This document shows, piece after piece, positions 54,001 to 62,645 of a stretch of DNA of 64,000 nt. Under the pieces are notes generated by a model, which saw nothing but the letters and a program-made list of their open reading frames with translations, had not been told where the DNA came from and did not search any database. The stretch spans positions 186,001 through 250,000 of the forward strand of contig OZ038323.1 of NCBI GenBank assembly GCA_964035795.1, in the 5' to 3' direction. How positions within the stretch are numbered: position 1 is the stretch's first letter; each line of letters starts with the position of its first letter. This DNA is from Pterobdella sp. o SKG-2022. Lineage: Eukaryota > Annelida > Clitellata > Hirudinida > Piscicolidae. Made by a program: the position numbers and the translations under genes.

Positions 54001-57000
54001 CTCCCAAAAAACTTCAAACCTAATAAAACTACTAATATCCACACACGGGTGTAAAAGTAAAGAAACATCACCACATGAAAACACTAATCCTCTCTATCAT
54101 TTAATATGCCAACACCATCTTGTCACCCATCATCTCATCTACCTCCATTGACAAATTACAAAAACTAAAAAACGCAGCCTTGAGAACAATCTCAAGGTGC
54201 ACACTAGGTACCAACACCCAACACTTTCACTCAAAAAAAAAAAATCTTTCCACTTCAAACTTCACGCCTCACAACTCAACCAAAAAGCCTCGCCCGACTC
54301 AGATCAAAAAAATCACCTTTCACCATGTTCTATGCTGGGCGCGAAAATACCGCGACGGTTTTATAGAACATTTTAAATTCGTTTTTATAGGGTCTAAATG
54401 CAACTTCTTGCAAGCTGATAAATTTTTGCGTATTTTATAAAAAATATTGGTAAGTTGGATATTGCTCGTGTTTTTTGATTGAGTTTACCATTTGCGAAAC
54501 GGGGGAAGTTTCTTTACTTTATAGGTTGACATTTTTTTTAAATAAGAAAATTTTCATTATGAAATTTTTAATTTTCATGTATTTTAGAAGTAATGATAGA
54601 TTTGCTTGAATATAATAATAATATAATTAGTTTAGAGGAAGATATGATGAGGCATATAAATGAATTAGGCTTAGGAAAAATATAAAATTTAAGTAAGTTT
54701 AACAAGAGGAAGAGGGGTAAGAGAGGAGGTAGAAGAGTGAGAGAGAAAATGATGAGAGGAAAAAGGGTTGAAAGGCATGGGTTGAGGGTTTTTGAGAATA
54801 TAACTTTGGGATTTCTTAATGTTAGGTCTACACAATAAGGTGGAAGAAGTGTTAGACTTGATGAGTGAATACAAGTAAGCTGGTTTATTTTTGGCTGAAA
54901 CTTGGCATGACTCAGATTCAGTATGCTTAAGTATTTTGAGGCAAAAAGAGATATTAGTTCTTGAAAAGGCTAGATTCAGTAGCTTTGAGTCTGCGAAGTC
55001 TCTAAAAACTAAGCATGGTGGACTAGTTTTTCTTGGAAAACCAAAAATAAATGCAATAATGATTTATGTTCTTCTAAAAGCTAGTACTTTTGAATTTATG
55101 GATGTGAGGGTAAGCTTCAAATAAAAACTCATTATGAATTTGGTTGTTTACAGAACTGGGTATGCTTTTTCTGATTTTTTTGCAGAATTAGAAAAAATTT
55201 TGAATATAATGTCATCATATAATGAAGAAGTGGTAGCTTTGAGGATTTCAATTTAGAGTGTATTGCAGATAAGGAAGCAAAAAATTTTAAGAATATCCTC
55301 CACATGCATGATTTCAAATCTTCTGTAGTAGAACCAACCCATGAAAGGGTGGCTGGTTGGATGTAGTGGCCACTGAGGTTGGATTAAGGGTTAACTGTCT
55401 TGATGTTTCCTCCTCAGATCAGGAGGTCTTGATGTGGAAGAGTCAACTGGAAGTACCTGCTTTAGTATACAAAACATTCAAGGTAAGAAGGTGGAAAGAT
55501 TTGGATGTTGAAAGGTTTATTTCCAAGTTGCTGAACACTCCTTTGGTATCTTGAACAGACTTAAATTTAGATTCTGCTTTGAGCAAGTATTTCTCAACTT
55601 TGAAGGGCATTTTAGATGAACTCATTCCTGAGAGAGTTGTAAGAATTCATCAGAGACCCTCTGATGTTTGGTTTGATGAGGAATGTAAGTTTTCTAAAAG
55701 CATAACAAGAAAGTTGGAGCGCAAGTACTTGGAGCTGATCGTGAGACATGGTTCAGGCAAAAGAATTTTTATAAGTTTCTATGTAGGACGAAAAAGGAGT
55801 TTTAGGATTTTAAGCTATTTGAGTCTAAAAACAGGTCAGTGACAACTTGAAACTATATAAATGAGGTTGCCGGTAGGGGTAAGGCAGGAGAAGGCAAAGG
55901 CATAGAAACTGGTAGTTGCAAGAAATATTTCAATCAATCAATCAATCAAATCAGCCCGTTTTCCTTTACCAAGGGTTGGGCTTTTTGGAAACTGAAGCTA
56001 TATGGTTTTCTTTTTTGAGGAAGGTGAATAAGTTGCCAACCAAACAGATTAGGATATTGGATACTTTCATTTCACCTTCAAAAAGTGTTAAGAGCCTGGG
56101 TGTTTTCATGGATAGAGACTTGTGCATGAACTCACATATAAGTAAGATGTTGCAAGCAGAATGCTCAACTCTCAGGCAGATGAGGTCCATTAAAAAGTGT
56201 CTTTCTTATAAATCTTTGAGGACCCTTGCCTAGCTGTAACTCAGCAGAATAGATTATTGCAACACATTGTTAGCTGGGTTACCTGAAAAACAGTTGTGTA
56301 GATTCCAGTCTCTTATCATTACTACAGTCAGGTTAAATACAGGCACAAGGAAATTTGACCATATAACACCGGTTTTGAAAAAGTTACATTGGGTTAAAGT
56401 GAGGGATAGGGTTGTTTATAAAATGTTAATACTTCTATTCAAATGTAGGCTAAGATATGATCCAAAATATATATCGGAAGGGTTCATACCTATTTCCGAA
56501 ATAACTGGGAGACGAAAGCTTAGGTCTTCAACTAATTTATATGTCCCCAAGTCGAAGGTGTCTAGTATTGGACAGAGTAGGTTTGACGCTAAAGGTCCAA
56601 GATTGTGGAACAGCTTGCCGGAAGGTTTAAGAAGGATTAGGAAAGTGAAGAATTTTGGAAAAAAGTTGAAAACAAATTTGTTAAAAGAATATTAAGCTTT
56701 CTATAATCTATTATTATATTAGACTATTTTTCATGAATATCAAGTGATCTTGAAACTCACTGGATTGAACATCACTATAATATATTTCGTAGATTATTAT
56801 TATTTATTTCATCCTCTCATACTTCAACAAAATCTTACTATCATCCCATCCCTCACCCTCATGTACACTGCCACACCCAACCTCACGACACCATTCACCT
56901 CTTCACCTGTACCAAATAAAAACTACACTGGGCTCCGAAAGTCTGTGAACCAACCCTATAAGAGAAGCTGAGCTCCTAGAGAAGTGGAGGATCTTGATTT

Positions 57001-57576
57001 GTAACCTGAGACATCCACCCAAGTCTAAGGTGCCCGAGTTGACGAAAAAAAAACCACACAACATCACAATACTCGAAACCTCCTAAAAACCACTCTTTCA
57101 CACCACATCACTTCAACACTCAATAACTTACTTGGTCGACTTCCCTGTGACAGTGTCGGTAATCGAACGTAGTAAGTTTGGTGGTTTTATCATTTCCTTA
57201 AGTATATTCAACTCTGTAGCTAATGGAAAACCATTGTCCAGCATTTCATCTAAAAGCTGTGTGAGCGAGTATTTAAACTAGTAGCTGTGTGAGTGGGTAT
57301 TTAAACTAGTAGCTGTGTGAGTGGGTATTTAAACTAATAGCTGTGTGAGTGGGTATTTAAACTAGTAGCTGTGTGAGTGGGTATTTGAAATAGTAGCTGT
57401 GTGAGCGGGTATTTGAACTAGTAGCTGTGTGAGTGGGTATTGGAGCTGTATATTTTCAAAAACCTCATAGACGATGACATAGTGGTCCTTGATGGCACTC
57501 TCAGTGCACTCACCAAAGTAGTCAGTCAATGTGGCGACCACCCTGTGCAAGAACTCCACCACAAACAATGGGGGCA
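42053..57576 (-). CDS. AP3M1: AP-3 complex mu subunit, eleven exons to the stop, N-terminus outside window
   Basis: The mu chain of the AP-3 adaptor recognises tyrosine-based sorting signals and directs cargo to lysosomes and related organelles. Exons in transcript order: 57464-57576, 57132-57256, 53599-53701, 51662-51718, 51477-51590, 51114-51187, 46398-46512, 46050-46208, 45925-45975, 45781-45849, 42053-42118 (stop TGA). All GT-AG, phases agree, 347 residues seen, equivalent to about residue 73 to the end of human AP3M1. The longin domain end reads PPLFVVEFLHRVVATLTDYF. The mu homology domain starts at LPTGQLSNIPWRRTGVKYTN and includes LSGMPDLTLSFVNPRLLDDV, CIRFKRWE, FVPPDGNFRLISY, VAIPMQIKHNIVLKE, ITVSPKQIMGKT and SGLKVNRLDMFGE, ending YKPFKGVKYVTKAGRFQVRA. 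Vertebrates have two paralogues; this is orthologous to both as far as I can tell. Introns range from 71 bp to 4.6 kb. The first exons must lie beyond position 57577, apparently outside the window. Confidence 0.96.
42270..42380. repeat. About 36-bp tandem repeat, three units
   Basis: GTTAGCGGGATGACGATGCA and neighbouring bases recur three times at a period of about 36 bp in the last AP3M intron, directly before the 5' end of a LINE D. It may be part of that element's 5' region or an independent minisatellite. Confidence 0.75.
42384..43012 (+). mobile_element. Family D LINE 5' end: 2A-like motif plus zinc-finger-like module
   Basis: It starts at the same 5' sequence as the full copy (CCGAGAGAGGCAGGTCTACA). 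The open frame encodes QLLLAGDVESHPGP followed at once by MWYCAICTHK and the Cys/His residues QCNHTTPHWIHHKCS (42546-42680). 2A-like sites read D(V/I)ExNPGP; here Asn has become His, so it should not skip. The frame runs on to INMIQLNINSI-type endonuclease sequence in broken frames, and the piece stops near 43012 at LINE A. It lies in the last AP3M intron. Confidence 0.85.
43013..45560 (-). mobile_element. Family A LINE, best copy, in the last AP3M intron
   Basis: Minus strand, 5' end near 45560. Endonuclease 44967-45443: [53 protein letters not shown]. Then 44477-44899: [39 protein letters not shown]. Linker 43752-44381: [54 protein letters not shown] 43253-43750: [75 protein letters not shown] few frameshifts separate these pieces, and the post-RT end is lost at about 43013 where LINE D begins. 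The catalytic boxes are intact. Confidence 0.93.
46209..46292. repeat. Four tandem 21-bp copies of an AP3M 3' splice site
   Basis: Units 46209-46229, 46230-46250, 46251-46271 and 46272-46292. In the gene's direction each unit ends ATGCAG, exactly the acceptor used by the exon starting at 46208, and carries a TTGAT/TAGAT branch-like motif near its start. Using the next acceptor upstream would add ATT GAT AAA TGT TGA, an in-frame stop. Confidence 0.93.
46513..46575. repeat. CAT/ATG repeat forming an AP3M splice acceptor
   Basis: Degenerate (CAT)n in the gene's direction ends CATCATCATCAG at the acceptor of exon 46398-46512. A shorter TCA run also lies inside that exon and encodes four serines (near 46445-46460). 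Confidence 0.8.
46600..47200 (+). mobile_element. LINE K post-RT fragment with ATG tail
   Basis: The plus strand reads SVMVYGSETWPLKEKDITRI (46687-46745), then [40 protein letters not shown] and LNSELAQDRKMWKRAIKDPV, ending in a stop (47115) and an (ATG/GATGAT)n tail to about 47200. This is the usual C-terminal end of an endonuclease/RT LINE. The rest is absent. Located in the 4.6-kb AP3M intron. Confidence 0.85.
47215..49985 (+). mobile_element. LINE J with two C-terminal C2H2 fingers, decayed
   Basis: The endonuclease end and linker (47215-48000) give TRTNHRHVVFKRAD and, later, LRVRKEQKRLYEFNQSM. The RT is scattered over 48200-48860: NNYRAICLLP, RPRFRQNRSTADATD-like sequence, LREGCASSPILFNFY and LFAGDTTVIG (FADD-type box altered to AGDT). 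The post-RT region reads NNIRMLGVYLGRKEDISQRL and IAHLRRIGHVLRLPDDRLVS (49228-49455). The C-terminus has fingers FTCEAEGRGKTCKSKAGLAI and ITCAHCRRIFNQEATGKNHQ (49650-49830); the first has lost a Cys (GRGKTC). The 3' end passes into the ATG minisatellite. Inactive. Confidence 0.82.
50017..50850. repeat. ATG/GTT minisatellite, about 0.83 kb
   Basis: Irregular units of (GATGAT)n GGTTGTTAT, mostly 18-24 bp, run without interruption from the 3' tail of LINE J. All three plus frames and most minus frames stay open (poly-Met-Val, Asp-Gly-Cys-Tyr, His-Asn), which is an artefact of the repeat and not evidence of genes. A shorter related tract lies at 51000-51095, next to the donor of AP3M exon 51114-51187. 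Confidence 0.97.
51262..51367. repeat. 106-bp near-perfect palindrome in an AP3M intron
   Basis: Arms of 53 bp meet without a spacer at TATC/GATA (51314/51315) with one mismatch (CGTTTAAA against CATTTAAA). It fills over a third of a 289-bp intron. The single-stranded RNA or DNA would form a long hairpin. Confidence 0.96.
51762..53508. repeat. 1.7-kb satellite in an AP3M intron
   Basis: Tandem array of 13-17-bp variants of CCCACATTACAACA, with higher-order blocks such as CACCACACATTGAAGCTCCC that recur several times between 52030 and 53240. It takes up nearly all of the 1880-bp intron between exons 53599-53701 and 51662-51718. No coding content. Confidence 0.96.
53823..54322 (+). mobile_element. 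Family D LINE, left half, split by LINE E
   Basis: Matches the post-RT region of family D (MIPDPSEYNKPLNIHID-type sequence in 53870-53930, then WSPIISSTSIDKLQKL at 54120-54180). It breaks off at AAATCACCTTTCA. The remainder starts at 56808. The C/A-rich 53702-53822 before it is low-complexity. Confidence 0.85.
54323..56807 (+). mobile_element. Family E LINE (L2/CR1-like), nested in LINE D, internal deletion
   Basis: A 5' leader of about 400 bp precedes the endonuclease: SEYK.AGLFLAETWHDSDSV (54860-54910), HGGLVFLGKPK, then VYRTGYAFSDFFAELEKI-like sequence (55140-55200). The linker is at 55579-55842 (RPSDVWFDEECKFSKSITRK). The RT core is missing: sequence jumps near 55960 to FISPSKSVKSLGVFMDRDLC (56070) and the post-RT end, KFDHITPVLKKLHWVKVRDR, GPRLWNSLPEGLRRI and NLLKEY (stop at about 56695). 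The tail is (ATT)n-like. It lies within an AP3M intron. Confidence 0.9.
56808..57045 (+). mobile_element. Family D LINE, right half (3' end)
   Basis: Continues from 54322 with CATCCTCTCATACTTCAAC, through the conserved 3' untranslated phrases (ACACTGGGCTCCGAAAGTCT) to the A-rich tail. Confidence 0.88.
57257..57443. repeat. 28-bp tandem array of an AP3M 3' splice site
   Basis: Full units start at 57257, 57285, 57313, 57341, 57369 and 57397; a partial seventh begins at 57425. In the gene's direction each unit runs CTACTAGTTTAAATAC and then C(C/T)CACTCACACAG, i.e. a branch-point-like TACTAG and the acceptor CACACAG used by the exon starting at 57256. The 207-bp intron is about 90% array; one unit's worth would be an intron of about 39 bp. 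Confidence 0.95.
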
Positions 57577-58040
57577 CTGCATGTTATTCATCACAGCGTA
57601 TTATATTCGCACATGAAGTTGTGAAGAACTTTTGATGCTAGAATTACATTATAAACTTTCAACTTAAATGAGTTTCAACTTGATCTTTCATACCCCACAA
57701 AAAAACTAGAATCTGAATATTTCAGTTAAGAAATTCCTAGTAGGTGCTTCCTCGTGGGATAACAAAACACCCTCACTCTAATGTGACTATACTAGTTTTA
57801 GTTTGTCCATATGCTTCTATAACTCAGTAAAAATTCTCTCTTCTTTTTACACCCCTCAATTTTCCAAAAGCTCATCTGATCTTGTAGGCTCCATCTAAAA
57901 GCTTCATGCCCGAAGGTGATCTTTGACAAAAAAAATTGAATAGTAGTGTGCAGTAGATGTGGCGTGATGGTCTTAAAAAAATATTAATTGTTAGTTTATG
58001 TTTGTGGTACATCTCTGACCACCATTGAAAACGCCAAACA
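57577..58040. other. AP3M upstream intron, nothing recognised
   Basis: AT-rich sequence. I searched by eye for the preceding AP3M exon (HYLISIYRDKLFFVSVIQTE-like in human) and did not find it. Confidence 0.5.
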
Positions 58041-58201
58041 TGGTGGTGGAATGAAAGTGCAGATGACGCTATAAAAGAAAAAAGGAGCCGTTAAGAGGCT
58101 TTTAAAAAGCTTCTAATTTAGGAGTTATTTAGTGAAAAACAAGAAGACAATATCAAATTCACCTATAGGCTGTGATGTCACAAACAGTGTGGACAGTGAC
58201 G
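58041..58201 (+). mobile_element. LINE linker scrap and left flank of the LINE D insertion
   Basis: 58041-58090 reads WWWNESADDAIKEKRS, like the RT linker of family B ([16 protein letters not shown]). 58166-58201 matches the family B leader (GTCACAAACAGTGTGGACAG). This is the left side of the element into which LINE D inserted. Confidence 0.65.
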
Positions 58202-61200
58202 TTTTTTTTCCTACCCCAAGCACCCTAGTCTTGTTAAGTGCTCCTTATGTCCCCATCAAGACCGTCCAATGGTCGAGAAGCTCAGCCGCTCTCGCGGGGT
58301 CGGTCCACAGACTCTCGGGGCCCAGTATGGTACTTATTTTGGGGCAGGTGAGAGGTGTCGTGAATGTGTGTTTGGCAGAGTGGGCATAAAAGTAAGGGAT
58401 GTAATGAGGGTGAGATTTTGTTGAGGTATGAGAGGATTTATTGATCTGAGTTGGGCAAGAGAGCGGCGAGTGTGATTCATGAATGGGTGGGGGTTGCTTG
58501 CTGAGGATTTTGTTGTGAGTTGATGATATGTAGTCGTGTACTATTTTTGCGTGTATGGTTTTCATGTTGTTTTTTATTTGTGTGTGAGAGGTGTCTTGGG
58601 TGGAAGAAGGTATGTTTAGGGTGTAGTGTGTTGTTGTTGAATGTGGATTGTTTGTATCTGGGGTGGACTACTTGTGTAGTGAGTGGGTGAAGAGAATGAG
58701 TGGGGTGAAAGGCTTTTTGTGTGAGTTGTGTTGCGTGAAGTTTGAGCTGGTTTTGGAATGGGAGGATTTTGGTCCCTGAGTGGAGGTGTTGGGTGTTGGT
58801 GTCTAGGGTGCAACCGGTGATTGTTCTCAAGGCTGCGTTTTGGATTTTTTTGAGTTTGTTGAGGGAGATGGATGAGATGATGGGTGACCAGATGGTGTTG
58901 GCGTATTCGATGATGGGAAGGAGTAATGTTTTGTATGTGGTGATGAGTGTTTCTTTGCTTTTTACCCAGTGTGTTGATGTGGGGAGTTTTAGGAGATTAA
59001 GTGTTTTTTTTGCTTTAGTGATGGTGTTGTCTGTGTGGATGGAGTATTTTAGTTTGGGGTCAAAAGTTAAGCCAAGGATGGTAGGGTTGGAGGTGGTGAG
59101 GATGGGAATGTTGTTGATGTGGATGTTCAGGGGTTTGTTATATTCTGATGGGTCTGGGGTCAGAATAGTTGATATGGTTTTGGTAGGGTTGATTTTTAGG
59201 TTGTTATCGTGAGCCCATGTGTGTATTTCATTGAGGTATGGTAGGAGGTTCTGGGTGGCTGTGTTGATGTTGGGGTGGGATGATGTTATGGTGATGTCGT
59301 TTGCATAGGTGATGAGGTTGATTGAACTGATTTTGAAGAGTGGTATGTCTGAGAGGTATATGTTGAAGAGTGTGGGTGATAGGACGCCTGCTTTGATGTT
59401 TGAGTGTTTTGATGTGTGATTGTTGTATGAGGTGTATTGTCGTCGGCCTTTTAGGTAGTTGGCCAAAAATTTGATTATTTTTGTAGGAATGTGGGTGTTG
59501 TGTATTTTGTAGATGAGTTGGTGGATGTTGACCGTGTCGAATGCTTTGGTCATATCGAGGGCGGTGAGGATTGTTCTATGGGGGGTTTTTTTTTTATTGA
59601 AACCGGTGAGTATGGTGTTATTGATTTGATGTAGAGCTTTGGTGGTGAAGTGTACGGCTCTGAAGCCGTGTTGGTGTGTTGGGAGGAATATATTAGTAGG
59701 GATGTGGGGGAGGATGATTTTTTCTTGAGTTTTTGCTACGGGAGAAAGTAGGGCTATTGGTCTGTATGAGGAGGGGAGAAAAGGATTTTTGTTGGGTTTG
59801 GCGATGGGGATGATTTTGGAGGTTTGCCATATTTGGGGTATGGTGTTTTTGTTGATTGTGATGTTGTAGAGGTTGGTTAAGTGTTTGATGGCTATTGGTC
59901 CTAGGTGTTTGAGATGTTTGATGTTGATATTGTCTGGTCCTGAAGAGTTGTTATTTTTAGATTGTTTTATAGCGAGGATGGTATCTGATTCGGTGATTGT
60001 TATTGGGGTAGATGTGAGTGATTTGGTGAGTTTATTTGTTATTCTGTGAGTGGGGTTGGAGCAGTGTTTTTTGGTTGATTTAAAATATTTGTTTAGTGTG
60101 TTGGCTTTTTGTGTGTCTGTTTGGGCTGTTTTGTTGTTGTAAGTGGTAGGTTTTTTGGGGTTGAGGGCCTTTACTGTGGATCATAGGATGTGAGATTTTT
60201 TCTAGTGGTCCCAGTCTGCTTTCAGTTTCTTCCCATTATTGTTATTTGTGTTGTTGGATGAGGTGGGTGATGTGCTGGTTGAGTGTGGGTAGTGAGGGAT
60301 CTTTGTTATTGAGGGTTCTGGTGTGGTTTCGTTTCGATATGAGTGTAGTAATGCTTTCGGGGAGTGGGGTGTGGATGGGTTTTATTATTCCTTTGGGGAT
60401 GTTTATTCGATCTGATGTGAGTATGGCGTTTGTGATGAGGTGATTAGCTGTGTGGGGGTCTTTGTGGAAAGGGGTGTTATTGAGGGTGTGTTCCATGTGT
60501 TTGGTGAATTGGGGCCAGTTGGCTTTATTGTAGTTAGTGAGAGTTTTGAGGGGTTTAGTTAGGGTATTTTGTATTTGTTTTGAATGTGATGAGGATGGAA
60601 AGATGGTCAGAGTTCAAGGCTTTAAGTGTTTGCCAAGTGATGTTAGCTGATATTGTGGTGTCTGCTGTGATGATGTCGGGGGAGGTGGGTTGTTGATTTG
60701 GGTTGAATGGTAGTCGTGTGGAAGTGTTTTGGTTGAGAATGATGTGGTTTGAATCGAGGATGAGTGAGGTTAGAAGTTGGCCTCTGTGGTCCGTGAAAGG
60801 AGAGTGCCATGTTTGTGAGTGGGCGTTAAAGTCACCCGTGAGATGTATTTTTGTTGTGATGAGTTCGATGTTATTTGTGATCAGGTTTGTGGGAGTGGGG
60901 ATTTGTGAGTAGGTTATGTTGTTGTTGATGTAGGTTAGCAGACCTCCACCTTTTTGGGATGAGAGTCTGTCTATTCTAATGGATGAGAAGTTAGGGATGT
61001 GTGGGGTTTTGTGTTTGTTGTTGAGGTTGGATTCTTGTAGTGTGATAATGTGTATTTTTTGTTTGTGTATTAGGTTGGTGAGTTCAGTTGTTTTCTTGGT
61101 GATTGAGTTGACGTTGAGCTGTATTATGTTGATGTTGTTTGGTGTTGTTAAAGAGGGAGTTGGTTGGTTTAGTTTGTTGATGTGTGTGAAGGGTTTCTGT

Positions 61201-61592
61201 GTTAGATTGTGTATGTGGGAAGGAGTTTTTGGGGTAGGGATTTGATGTGTGGGACATATGAATGAGGGTATGATTTGAGTTTGATGTGTGAGCATTTAAG
61301 ATGAATCCAGTGAGGGGTGGTATGATTGCATCGGATAGAGGTTTGATATGAGATGATTTTATGTGTACATATAGTACAATACCACATTGGTCCCGGGTTG
61401 CTTTCTACCTCTCCTGCGAGAAGCAGCTGAGCCCTTTTCCACCAGTCCAGGTCTTGGTGGGAGCAGGCCATAAAAAATATGGCCTGATTTGAGGTCTTCC
61501 TCTTGAAGAGAAAGAGGACGGAGGGTGTTGAGGCAGATTTGGTCCTCTTGAAAACACATCCCGACCACGTGTAGGTCTGCCTTTCTCGGGAC
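58202..61592 (-). mobile_element. Family D LINE, full length, with 12-bp target duplication
   Basis: Minus strand, 3391 bp, 5' end at 61592, A-rich 3' tail at 58202. TGGACAGTGACG flanks it at 58190-58201 and 61593-61604. Order: leader; 2A-like QLLLAGEVESNPGP and then MWYC with a Cys/His module (61202-61430); endonuclease 60555-61295 (INIIQLNVNSITKK, IITLQESNLN, HLTGDFNAHSQTW, ALNSDHLSILITF) with an internal loss before LTGDFN; linker 60242-60496; RT (NNNSSGPDNINIKHL near 59930, MTKAFDTVNIHQLIYKIHNT at 59553, AGVLSPTLFNIYLSDIP, LITYANDITI); post-RT KIQNAALRTITGCTLDTNTQ; end near 58477. YADD reads YAND, so this copy is inactive, but it is the most complete in the window. Confidence 0.95.
61388..61423 (-). 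other. 2A-like ribosome-skipping motif of LINE D
   Basis: The stretch LLLAGEVESNPGP/M fits the 2A signature D(V/I)ExNPGP/P except that the first Asp is Glu and the residue after the skip point is Met instead of Pro. A hydrophobic run precedes it, as in known 2A peptides. The other copy (42540-42575) keeps Asp but has His for Asn, so the family ancestor probably read AGDVESNPGP. 2A-like sequences are known in some non-LTR retrotransposons of invertebrates and trypanosomes. Confidence 0.8.
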
Positions 61593-62645
61593 TGGACAGT
61601 GACGTTTCCGGCTTGGCTGCTCGAGAACATGGAGCAACAGGGTCAGCCCATGGGACAACTCAAGCGAATTTCCAAGCATACTTCGGGTCGGTAGTCTGAA
61701 CGTTGATACACGGGTGATGAGGTGGTGGAAATGTTGTCTCGTAGAAGTTTGAATATTTTTTGCGTTCAGAAACGAGATGGAAAACTCTGGTTAAGATAAT
61801 CGATGGTAAAAACTTGAGGTATAAGTATTTTGGTTCTGGTTTAAGCAATAAGATTGGTAGTGTGGGTATTTTCTGTATCAGAAAAATGGTGGGTAAATGT
61901 TTATGAGGTCACTAGGGTGTTTGATCGGATAATTGCCATCCGTCTGGTTATTGGTAAGAAGGTCTTCGCCATTATATGCATCTATGCTCCTCAGTCAAAT
62001 TTGAGTGAAAGTAATAACGACGAATTCTACCACTCTTTGCAAGGTGTTCTAGCAAAGAACACAGACACACAAGAGGTGCTGATATACGGTTATTTCAACG
62101 GGCACATTAAAGCAAGCACTGCTGGTTATGGAAAAGTGCATGGTGACTTAGCATTTGGGAAAAGAAATGCCGATGGTGAGAAGATATTGGAATTCTCCGT
62201 TGAAACAATCTGGTCGTTGCAAATTCGTGGTTCAAGAAAAGGTCAGTACATTTGTAACATATCAATCTGGTTTATTCTCTACCCAAATAGACTAGATGCT
62301 CTACAGAGGAAGATTATTAAAATATGTTACAATTGTGAAGGTGATCCCTGGTGGAGAGAGTGCTTCTCAGCACAAACTTGTAGTTGCAGTACTACAAAAC
62401 CCTCCCATCAAAAAAGTGAAGAAAAAGTTTGAACTCCGAATTAAAGTTAGGAATTTACTCAACCCCGATGTGAAAGTCCAGTTTTCTGCAAAGTTCACTT
62501 CACTCGCTAACAAAAATGGTTCAGCAAAAAAGTCTGTGAATGACAACTAACTTTTTCTTAAGACGAACCTGTTATCAACTTCAAAACACGTCTGTGGAGT
62601 CTTTTCCAAGGTGCCATAAAAAAAGCTGACGTGGTGGGGAAATAG
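61593..62645 (+). mobile_element. Family B LINE, endonuclease part, right of the LINE D insertion
   Basis: The leader resumes at the duplicated TGGACAGTGACG and continues with CGTTTCCGGCTTGGCTGC. The endonuclease follows in two frames: [14 protein letters not shown] sequence, KWWVNVYEVTRVFDRIIAIR, VIGKKVFAIICIYAPQSNLS, then GYFNGHIKASTAGYGKVHGD, which keeps the base lost in the copies at 34879 and 62646. It ends in the linker (RWWGNS-like) at about 62645, where another B leader starts. Confidence 0.88.
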
